In this document: one piece after another, positions 6,248-12,274 of the stretch
How positions within the stretch are numbered: position 1 is the stretch's first letter
Layout: every line of letters begins with the position of its first letter
Assembly (NCBI GenBank): GCA_036389695.1
Contig: DASVWG010000532.1
Location: 1 to 24,815 of the forward strand
DNA from: JALZHR01 sp036389695
GTDB taxonomy: Bacteria > Acidobacteriota > Blastocatellia > Pyrinomonadales > Pyrinomonadaceae
DNA length: 24,815 bases
Reading direction: 5' to 3'
Translations under genes and position numbers: made by a program
Notes under the pieces: model-generated
Told to the model about the DNA's origin: nothing
The model's input: only the letters and a program-made list of their open reading frames with translations
Database searches by the model: none

Positions 6248-8407
6248 ATGAAGATTCTTTTGTTTTTGCCGGTTATGCTTCTCTTGTCAATCGTTTCGTT
6301 CGGGGAGACGATGAAATCACCGAACGGCAGATTCGCGCTCGAATTTAAATTAAACGAAGAAGGCGCGCCGATTTACAGGCTTTCGTTCAAGGACAAAGTT
6401 GTTATTAAAGAAAGCCGTCTCGGAATCGAAGTGGCAAATCAGCCGAATTTAACGAAGGATTTTCGCATCGTTAAAACCGAGACGAACGCAAAAAACGAAA
6501 CATGGCGACCTGTCTGGGGCGAGGTGCGCGAGATTCGGAATAACTACCGCGAGTTAGCCGTCACGCTCGAACAAAATCTCGGAATGATGCCGAAGCGAAC
6601 AATCATTTTGCGCTTCCGGCTTTTCGATGACGGCTTGGGTTTCCGCTACGAATTTCCGGCGCAGAATGATTTGCGATATTTCACCGTGAAAGAGGAAAAA
6701 ACCGAATTTAATCTGACCGGCGACCACAAAGCTTTCTGGATTCCGGGCGATTACGACACGAACGAATACACTTATTCGACGACACGGCTGAGCGGGATTA
6801 ATGCTTTCGAAATTAGTAGAAAGGCGACAGAAATCGGCACGCGGGCGAATTTTGCCGATAACGCCGTGCAGACGCCTTTAATGCTGAAAGCGGCGGAAAA
6901 TCTTTATATCAATATTCACGAAGCCGCGCTCGTCGATTATCCGGCGATGTATTTAATGGTTAATCGCCAAACTTTTAATTTGACGACGCATCTCGCCCCT
7001 AACGCGGTCGGCTCGAAAGCGATTTTGCAAACTCCGGCGCAGACGCCCTGGCGAACAATTATCGCGAGCGATAAAGCCGCCGATATTCTCGCTTCAAAGC
7101 TAGTTTTGAATCTTAACGAACCTTCAAAAATCGCTGACACAAGCTGGATAAAACCGCAAAAATTCGTCGGCGTCTGGTGGGAGATGCACGTCAACAAATC
7201 GACCTGGAATTACTCGGACGCGAGCAATATCAAGCTCGCCGAAACCGATTGGAAGGCGCTCAAGCCGAACGGCAAACACGGCGCGGCGACGGCGAACGTC
7301 AAGCGTTACATAGATTTCGCGGCGCGAAATAATATCGACGCGGTTCTGGTCGAAGGCTGGAACGTCGGCTGGGAAGATTGGTACGGCAACTGGAAAGAGG
7401 AAGTTTTCGATTTTCTGACGCCTTATCCCGATTTCGACGTTGCCGAACTGAAAAATTACGCCGCGCGCAAACGCGTCAAACTGATAATGCATCACGAAAC
7501 TTCGGCGTCGGTGACGAATTACGAGCGGCGCGTGGACGAAGCGTTTCGTTTTATGAAAGCGAACGGCTATGACGCGGTGAAAACCGGTTATGTCGGCAGA
7601 ATCATCCCGCGCGGCGAATGGCACGACGGGCAATGGATGGTCAATCATTACAATCGCGTCGCCGAGCGCGCGGCGAAATATAAGATTATGATTGACGCGC
7701 ACGAACCCGTGCGCCCGACCGGACTGCATCGAACGTTTCCGAACTGGTTGGCTTCGGAAGCCGCGCGCGGCAACGAATTTAACGCGTGGAGCGTCGGCAA
7801 TCCGCCGGAACACGAAACGATTCTGCCTTTTACGCGTCTCGTCGGCGGTCCGATGGACTACACGCCGGGAATTTTTCAAATCAAGCTCGACGCGTATCAG
7901 CCCGAAAAAAAAGAGCAGGTTCACACGACCCTGGCGAAACAGCTCGCGCTTTACGTGACGATGTACAGCCCTTTGCAGATGGCGGCGGATTTGCCGGAAA
8001 ATTACGAAAAACACGCCGACGCTTTTCAATTTATCCGCGACGTCGCCGTCGATTGGGGCGACACGCGAATTCTCGAAGCCGAGCCGGGCGATTTTCTGAC
8101 GACGGCGCGCAGGGCGAAAAACAAAAACGAGTGGTTCGTGGGCGCAATCACCGACGAAAACGCGCGCAGCGCAACCGTCGCGCTCGATTTTCTCGCGCCG
8201 AATCTAACCTTTTTAGCGACCATCTACCGCGACGCCGACGACGCGCACTGGCAGCGCAATCCGCAAGCCTACAAAATCGAAAAATTTCTGGTGAATAACA
8301 AAACGACTTTGAAAATCGCCTTAGCGGAAGGCGGCGGCGCGGCGATAAGTTTGAAAGCGGCAGCGAAGGAAGATTTGAGAAAATATCGGAATTACAACCA
8401 GGAATAA
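6248..8407 (+). CDS. Exported GH97 alpha-glucosidase (SusB-type, inverting)
   Basis: A 719-residue glycoside hydrolase family 97 protein with a Sec signal peptide (MKILLF to about FG-E20). An N-terminal beta-sandwich is followed by a TIM barrel and a C-terminal beta domain. Acidic residues align in spacing with the calcium-dependent inverting enzyme SusB (E439, E508, E526, E532): here E417 (HHET), E486 (AHEPVRPTG), E504 and E510 (SEAARGNEF), with identical intervals of 69, 18 and 6. E173 (TNEYTY) fits the fourth calcium ligand. SusB residue numbers are recalled, not looked up. It probably hydrolyses alpha-glucosides in the periplasm. No SusC/SusD or other starch genes adjoin. No Shine-Dalgarno is seen, and its own terminator follows at 8409. 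Confidence 0.92.
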   Translation: MKILLFLPVMLLLSIVSFGETMKSPNGRFALEFKLNEEGAPIYRLSFKDKVVIKESRLGIEVANQPNLTKDFRIVKTETNAKNETWRPVWGEVREIRNNYRELAVTLEQNLGMMPKRTIILRFRLFDDGLGFRYEFPAQNDLRYFTVKEEKTEFNLTGDHKAFWIPGDYDTNEYTYSTTRLSGINAFEISRKATEIGTRANFADNAVQTPLMLKAAENLYINIHEAALVDYPAMYLMVNRQTFNLTTHLAPNAVGSKAILQTPAQTPWRTIIASDKAADILASKLVLNLNEPSKIADTSWIKPQKFVGVWWEMHVNKSTWNYSDASNIKLAETDWKALKPNGKHGAATANVKRYIDFAARNNIDAVLVEGWNVGWEDWYGNWKEEVFDFLTPYPDFDVAELKNYAARKRVKLIMHHETSASVTNYERRVDEAFRFMKANGYDAVKTGYVGRIIPRGEWHDGQWMVNHYNRVAERAAKYKIMIDAHEPVRPTGLHRTFPNWLASEAARGNEFNAWSVGNPPEHETILPFTRLVGGPMDYTPGIFQIKLDAYQPEKKEQVHTTLAKQLALYVTMYSPLQMAADLPENYEKHADAFQFIRDVAVDWGDTRILEAEPGDFLTTARRAKNKNEWFVGAITDENARSATVALDFLAPNLTFLATIYRDADDAHWQRNPQAYKIEKFLVNNKTTLKIALAEGGGAAISLKAAAKEDLRKYRNYNQE

Positions 8408-8408
8408 A

Positions 8409-8444
8409 GCGGAAGCCGATGCTCTGATGCTTCCGCCTTTTTTT
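8409..8444 (+). terminator. Intrinsic terminator after the GH97 gene
   Basis: The perfect 8-bp stem gcggaagc/gcttccgc with a 12-base loop is followed by a run of seven T's. It starts one base past the GH97 stop codon. Confidence 0.88.
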
Positions 8445-8503
8445 CGTTTGCGCGTGATTCGGAGTTATACCGATTAGGAAAAAAGCAAAAAAATTCGGCA
8501 TAA

Positions 8504-8512
8504 TGGTAGTAT
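8504..8512 (+). promoter_or_regulatory. Candidate extended -10 promoter for ald
   Basis: TGG followed by TAGTAT (8504-8512) is an extended -10 with four of six consensus bases. No -35 is recognisable. It would start transcription about 35 bases before the ald ATG and follows the GH97 terminator, so ald is likely transcribed by itself. Confidence 0.35.
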
Positions 8513-8552
8513 ATTGCAGTAATACAACCACAAAAATATCTTGGAGAGCATA

Positions 8553-9692
8553 ATGAAAATTGGATTGCCGAAGGAAATTAAGGATAACGAATATCGCGTC
8601 GGGCTGACGCCGGCGGGCGTTAACGCGCTGGTTAATGCGGGACACGAAGTTTACGTCGAAAACCGCGCGGGCGAAGGCTCGGGCTTCACCAACGAGCTTT
8701 ACGAAAAAGCGGGCGGGCAGATTTTAGAGACGGCTGACGACGTCTGGCAGACGGGCGAAATGATTGTCAAAGTCAAGGAACCGATTGCGCCGGAATATCC
8801 GCGTATGCGTGAAAATCAACTGCTTTTCACCTACCTGCATCTCGCGCCGGAATTTGAATTGACGAAACAGCTTCTGGAAAGAAAAGTAACGGGCGTCGCT
8901 TACGAAACTATCACCGACAAGCGCGGAACGCTGCCGCTGCTGACGCCGATGTCGGAAGTCGCGGGCAGAATGGCGGTGCAGGTCGGCGCGACATATCTGG
9001 AAAAAATGAACGGCGGGCGCGGAATCCTGCTCGGCGGCGTGCCGGGCGTGCCGGCGGCAAACGTCGTCATTATCGGCGGCGGCGTGGTCGGCACGGAAGC
9101 CGCGAAAATGGCGGTCGGCTTGGGCGCGAAGGTGACGATTATCGACATCAATCTCGACCGCCTGCGCCAGCTCGACGACATCTTTCTGTCGAAAGTTCAA
9201 ACGCTCGCGTCTTCGCGCTACGCGATTCACGAAGCGATTTCGCACGCCGATTTGGTCATCGGCGGCGTTTTGATTCCGGGCGCGGCGGCTCCGAAGCTCG
9301 TCACGCGCGATATGCTGAAAGACATTCCGAACGGCGCGGTTTTGGTTGACGTCGCGGTCGACCAGGGCGGATGTTTTGAAACGACGCACGCGACGACGCA
9401 CTCGAATCCGACGTTTTATGAAGAAGGCGTGCTGCATTACTGCGTGGCGAATATGCCCGGCGCGGTTCCGCGCACTTCGACGTTTGCCCTGACCAACGCG
9501 ACCTTGCCCTACGCGCTCGCGCTGGCAAACAAGGGCTTTGAAAGAGCGATTCAGGAAGATTCAGGTTTAGCCGAAGGCGTCAACACATACGCCGGAAAAC
9601 TGACCTACGAAGCCGTCGCCGAATCGCAAAATCTCGAATACACGGCGCTCGACAGCCTGATTGACGGCATCGCCGCAAAAGCCACGAATTAA
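8553..9692 (+). CDS. ald: Alanine dehydrogenase
   Basis: A 379-residue cytoplasmic enzyme catalysing reversible NAD-dependent deamination of L-alanine to pyruvate and ammonia. It begins with the family signature MKIGLPKEIKDNEYRVGLTP. Active-site residues fall at the canonical numbers: R15, K75 (VKVKEP) and H96 (TYLHLAP). The catalytic aspartate is in VDVAVDQGG (about residue 270). The Rossmann motif is GGGVVG. The ATG at 8553 was chosen because it restores this numbering and has GGAGAG (8543-8548) just upstream; a start 12 bases earlier is possible but lies within that site. It is followed by a heptamer hairpin, not a T-rich terminator. Confidence 0.97.
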   Translation: MKIGLPKEIKDNEYRVGLTPAGVNALVNAGHEVYVENRAGEGSGFTNELYEKAGGQILETADDVWQTGEMIVKVKEPIAPEYPRMRENQLLFTYLHLAPEFELTKQLLERKVTGVAYETITDKRGTLPLLTPMSEVAGRMAVQVGATYLEKMNGGRGILLGGVPGVPAANVVIIGGGVVGTEAAKMAVGLGAKVTIIDINLDRLRQLDDIFLSKVQTLASSRYAIHEAISHADLVIGGVLIPGAAAPKLVTRDMLKDIPNGAVLVDVAVDQGGCFETTHATTHSNPTFYEEGVLHYCVANMPGAVPRTSTFALTNATLPYALALANKGFERAIQEDSGLAEGVNTYAGKLTYEAVAESQNLEYTALDSLIDGIAAKATN

Positions 9693-9702
9693 CTGAGAAC
9701 TA

Positions 9703-9750
9703 ATAACTGATAACTGATAGTTGAAAACCAAACTATCAGTTATCAGTTAT
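9703..9750. repeat. Heptamer-repeat perfect inverted repeat (aactgat units)
   Basis: The perfect 20-nt arms at 9703-9722 and 9731-9750 are separated by only 8 bases and made of 7-bp units (aactgat). Further degenerate units (aactgag, aactaat) extend to the left, up to the ald stop codon. It ends 18 bases before the ATG of the VanZ-like gene and would form a very stable RNA hairpin in that leader. Confidence 0.92.
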
Positions 9751-9768
9751 CAACTATCCACTAAATTT

Positions 9769-10176
9769 ATGTCTGCGAGAATAAAAATTTTAGCCGCGCT
9801 TTATATTCTGGTTCTCGCGGGCATTGTCGTTTTAGCGGATATAAAGGAAACGCAGTATCTTTTTCGCCCCGTCAGGCGGCTTCCCTACGGCGATAAAATC
9901 GGGCATTTTCTGCTGATGGGAATGTTTTCGCTGGTCGTTAATCTGATTTTGAAAGCCAGAGCCGTCCGCGTCTGGAAATTAAGCTATCTGCTCGGCAGCC
10001 TGATAGTTCTGGTAATCGTCACGACGGAAGAATTTTCGCAAATCTTCGTGCGCGGGCGCTCGTTTGATTTGACGGATTTGGCGGCGGATTGGTCGGGAAT
10101 TATTATTTTCGGCGAGATGGCGCGGCTCTTTTGCCGCAGATTTTTACGCGGTGAGTCTTTGCGCGAGAAGGCTTGA
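9769..10176 (+). CDS. VanZ-like membrane protein
   Basis: A 135-residue inner-membrane protein with about four hydrophobic segments. The VanZ-like pattern is visible: DKIGHFLLMGMFS, then TTEEFSQIFVRGRSFDLTDLAADWSG, the E/Q-R-D-G signature of the family. The namesake gives low-level teicoplanin resistance, but most members are unassigned. The ATG at 9769 was chosen; a TTG at 9721 would translate the repeat hairpin. No Shine-Dalgarno precedes it. The last 33 bases overlap the end of the convergent response-regulator gene. Confidence 0.85.
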   Translation: MSARIKILAALYILVLAGIVVLADIKETQYLFRPVRRLPYGDKIGHFLLMGMFSLVVNLILKARAVRVWKLSYLLGSLIVLVIVTTEEFSQIFVRGRSFDLTDLAADWSGIIIFGEMARLFCRRFLRGESLREKA

Positions 10177-10563
10177 GAGTGTTTCGGCAAGCTGTTGTTT
10201 GAGATTTTCGCCTTTCAGCAGATAAGCGTCGGCGAGGCATTGGTCAGGGTTTTCCGCTTTGTTTTCCATGCCGCTTAAGATGACCAGAGGCACGTTTTTA
10301 TACTGCGGATTATGCTTTAAAATCCGGCATAAATCGTAACCCGTCAGGTTAGGCATCACGGCGTCGGCGACGACCAAATCAAAATTTTCGGCAAGCGCCA
10401 GCTTCATCGCCGACAAGCCGTCTTCGGCAATCGTCACGTCGTAGTTTAAGCGCCCTAAAACGATTTCGAGAAAGCGTCGAATGGAAGCATCATCATCGGC
10501 GAGCAGGATTTTCGTTTTGGGAGGAACGGATTCATTGCCCGGAGGCAATTTTTCATCAAACAT
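10144..10563 (-). CDS. Single-domain (CheY-like) response regulator
   Basis: A 139-residue receiver domain with no output domain. The acidic pocket is LADDD (21-25), the phospho-acceptor is D67 (VVADAVMP), the switch serine is S97 (ILSGM) and the conserved lysine is K117. K117 is followed by glycine instead of the usual proline. A short proline-containing N-terminal tail (about 15 residues) precedes the domain. GGAG lies five bases upstream of the ATG. No histidine kinase is nearby, so partners are unknown; stand-alone receivers of this kind serve phosphorelays, motility or development. Its 3' end overlaps the VanZ-like gene by 33 bases tail to tail. Confidence 0.92.
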   Translation of the reverse strand: MFDEKLPPGNESVPPKTKILLADDDASIRRFLEIVLGRLNYDVTIAEDGLSAMKLALAENFDLVVADAVMPNLTGYDLCRILKHNPQYKNVPLVILSGMENKAENPDQCLADAYLLKGENLKQQLAETLSSLLAQRLTA

Positions 10564-10584
10564 AAATTCTCCGTTTGTTGAACC

Positions 10585-10621
10585 TGGTTTTGCCCGGTTG
10601 GCATAAGCAAAACCATTTTTT
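10585..10621 (+). terminator. Terminator-like hairpin on the + strand upstream of the radical SAM gene
   Basis: The perfect 9-bp stem tggttttgc/gcaaaacca with a 13-base loop is followed by six T's on the + strand. It lies between the divergent response-regulator and radical SAM genes. On + it would stop transcripts that run out of the VanZ-like gene across the response-regulator gene. On the minus strand the same hairpin lies in or near the response-regulator leader. Confidence 0.65.
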
Positions 10622-10691
10622 AGAATAAAAGAATTGGCAACGGTTTGTCAATAAAATTACTCTAAGTTGTTCAAATTATTGAATTTTCCAA

Positions 10692-12143
10692 ATGTACGAA
10701 TTCGCCGTTACACCAGCAATTACACAGCTTCGCCGACCCGGAGTTTTAATTACCGAAGTCGCGCCCGAAAGTTTGGCGGAAGAATTGAGCCTCCAGCCGA
10801 ACGATAGAATCGTGCGTGTCAACGGTCGAACGGTGCGCGATTATCTGGATTTTCGCTTTCAGACGGCGGGCGAAACCGAGCTGACATTACAAGTTAAAAA
10901 ACCGGGCGGCGAAACCTGGGAACTGGAAATCGAGCGCGAAGAAGGCGAAGATTTCGGCTTGATGTTCGAGCAAATCGTGCCGCGCCAGTGCGCCAACGAG
11001 TGCATTTTTTGTTTCTGCAAAGGCAATCCCGAAGACGCGCGACCGTCGCTTTTCGTGCGCGACGAAGACATCCGGCTTTCGTTTCTCTACGGCAACTACA
11101 CGACGCTTTCTTCGATAACCGAAGACGAAATGAAGCGCATCCTCGAACAGCGTCTTTCGCCGCAATACGTCTCGGTTCACGCGACGGATTTAAAAACGCG
11201 CGCATATCTTTTAGGTGTCGACGAAAAACGCGCCGACATTTCCGGTAAATTAAAACGCCTGTTGGACAACGACATCGAAATTCACGCGCAGGTCGTTCTG
11301 TGCCCGGAAATCAACGACGGAAAAATCTTAGAAAAAACCGTGCGCGATTTGGCGGCGCATTATCCGAAAATCGTCTCGACGGCGATTGTTCCGGTCGCGC
11401 TGACGCGTTACAACACGGACGAAAGATTAACGCGCGTGACGCCCGAATTCTGCCGCCGCACCATCCGCGAAATCGAAAAACTGCAAAAAGAATTTCGCCA
11501 GACGCTCGGCACGACCTTCGCATTCTTAGGCGACGAAATTTATCTGAAAGCCGGTCTGCCCATTCCCTCGCGCCGTCATTACGGCAATTACCCGCAAATC
11601 GAAGACGGCGTCGGAATGATTCGCTCGTTTCTGAATTCGTTTGACGGCTTGCTGAAAAAGGCGGAAGCCCGCGCGTCAGTAAGGGCGGAAATTAATCGCG
11701 GAGACACAGCGGCACAGAGTTTGACTGAAAACGTCAGAACTCATAAATTGGCGATTGTTCCGAAAATTCAAAATTCAAAATTCAAAATTCAAAATTCAAA
11801 TTCTCTCAACGGAACAATTCTGACGGGCGAAATGTTCGCGCCGATTCTGCGCCGGAAAATTGAGGAATTAAATTCTTTAACCGGTTCAAAGCTCAATGTT
11901 TTAGCGGTTAAAAACAATTATTTCGGCGGCGATGTCGCCGTCGCCGGACTCCTGACCGGACAGGATTATCTCGCCGTGAAAAACCAAATCGAAGGCGATT
12001 TCGTCATCATTCCGCAGCACACAATCAAATCCGACGAACCCGTTCTGCTGGACGGAATGAATTTTGACGCACTCAAAGCGCAGTTCGCCGTTCCGGTTTA
12101 TCCTTTGGATTTAAAGGGTTTAATGCAATTTATTTTGAACTGA
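10692..12143 (+). CDS. PDZ-like / radical SAM / DUF512 protein (TIGR03279-like)
   Basis: A 483-residue cytoplasmic protein. Residues about 15-80 form a PDZ-like module (NDRIVRVNGRTVRDY). The radical SAM cluster motif is C100-x3-C104-x2-C107 (CANECIFC), with an extra C109. The DUF512 region contains YGNYPQIEDGVGMIRSF and, near the end, NNYFGGDVAVAGLLTGQDY, as in the TIGR03279 family of putative radical SAM enzymes. The reaction is unknown. The linker between these DUF512 blocks (about residues 328-371) is enlarged and contains a heptamer-encoded KIQNSKF duplication. Start ATG 10692 gives the normal N-terminus, although the ribosome site is weak. It is monocistronic, with a REP pair downstream. 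Confidence 0.9.
   Translation: MYEFAVTPAITQLRRPGVLITEVAPESLAEELSLQPNDRIVRVNGRTVRDYLDFRFQTAGETELTLQVKKPGGETWELEIEREEGEDFGLMFEQIVPRQCANECIFCFCKGNPEDARPSLFVRDEDIRLSFLYGNYTTLSSITEDEMKRILEQRLSPQYVSVHATDLKTRAYLLGVDEKRADISGKLKRLLDNDIEIHAQVVLCPEINDGKILEKTVRDLAAHYPKIVSTAIVPVALTRYNTDERLTRVTPEFCRRTIREIEKLQKEFRQTLGTTFAFLGDEIYLKAGLPIPSRRHYGNYPQIEDGVGMIRSFLNSFDGLLKKAEARASVRAEINRGDTAAQSLTENVRTHKLAIVPKIQNSKFKIQNSNSLNGTILTGEMFAPILRRKIEELNSLTGSKLNVLAVKNNYFGGDVAVAGLLTGQDYLAVKNQIEGDFVIIPQHTIKSDEPVLLDGMNFDALKAQFAVPVYPLDLKGLMQFILN
11763..11803 (+). repeat. In-frame heptamer array (aaaattc) inside the radical SAM gene
   Basis: Five exact copies of aaaattc plus a partial sixth run through codons about 358-371. Because 7 is not a multiple of 3, the peptide repeats every 21 bases, giving KIQNSKF followed by KIQNSNS. 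A purine-rich stretch with repeat character (gagacacagcggcacagag, 11701-11719) lies just upstream, also in frame. Confidence 0.9.
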
Positions 12144-12168
12144 TTTTTATCACGGAAGAAAAGCAGTA

Positions 12169-12259
12169 TCAGTAGCCCAAGCGTCAGCGCGGGCTTTTGT
12201 TTTAAATCAAGACTTTTTCACGCTACAGACAAAGCCCTCCCTCACGGTCGGGCTACTGA
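12169..12259. repeat. GTAG-type REP pair in inverted orientation (REPIN)
   Basis: The copy at 12169-12200 (+) and the copy at 12229-12259 (minus) both read tcagtagccc, then ten variable bases, then a gggcttt-type end. Each starts with GTAG before an imperfect palindrome (agccc/gggct), the known form of RAYT-associated REP sequences. They fill the 131-base gap between the convergent radical SAM and PIG-L genes. Each copy, read towards the centre, is a hairpin followed by a T-rich stretch, so the pair may end both transcripts. Confidence 0.8.
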
Positions 12260-12274
12260 CACTTATCATACTTC

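Noticed and set aside
7124..8029. 301-codon minus-strand open frame inside the GH97 gene
   Set aside because: The arginine/phenylalanine-rich translation is typical of a shadow frame, and the + frame carries all GH97 active-site residues.
2768..9750. CRISPR array or CRISPR-like repeats
   Set aside because: Units are 7 bp with no unique spacers and no cas genes.
9721..9768. TTG start extending the VanZ-like protein upstream
   Set aside because: The added residues only translate the heptamer hairpin, and the ATG at 9769 begins a normal membrane segment.
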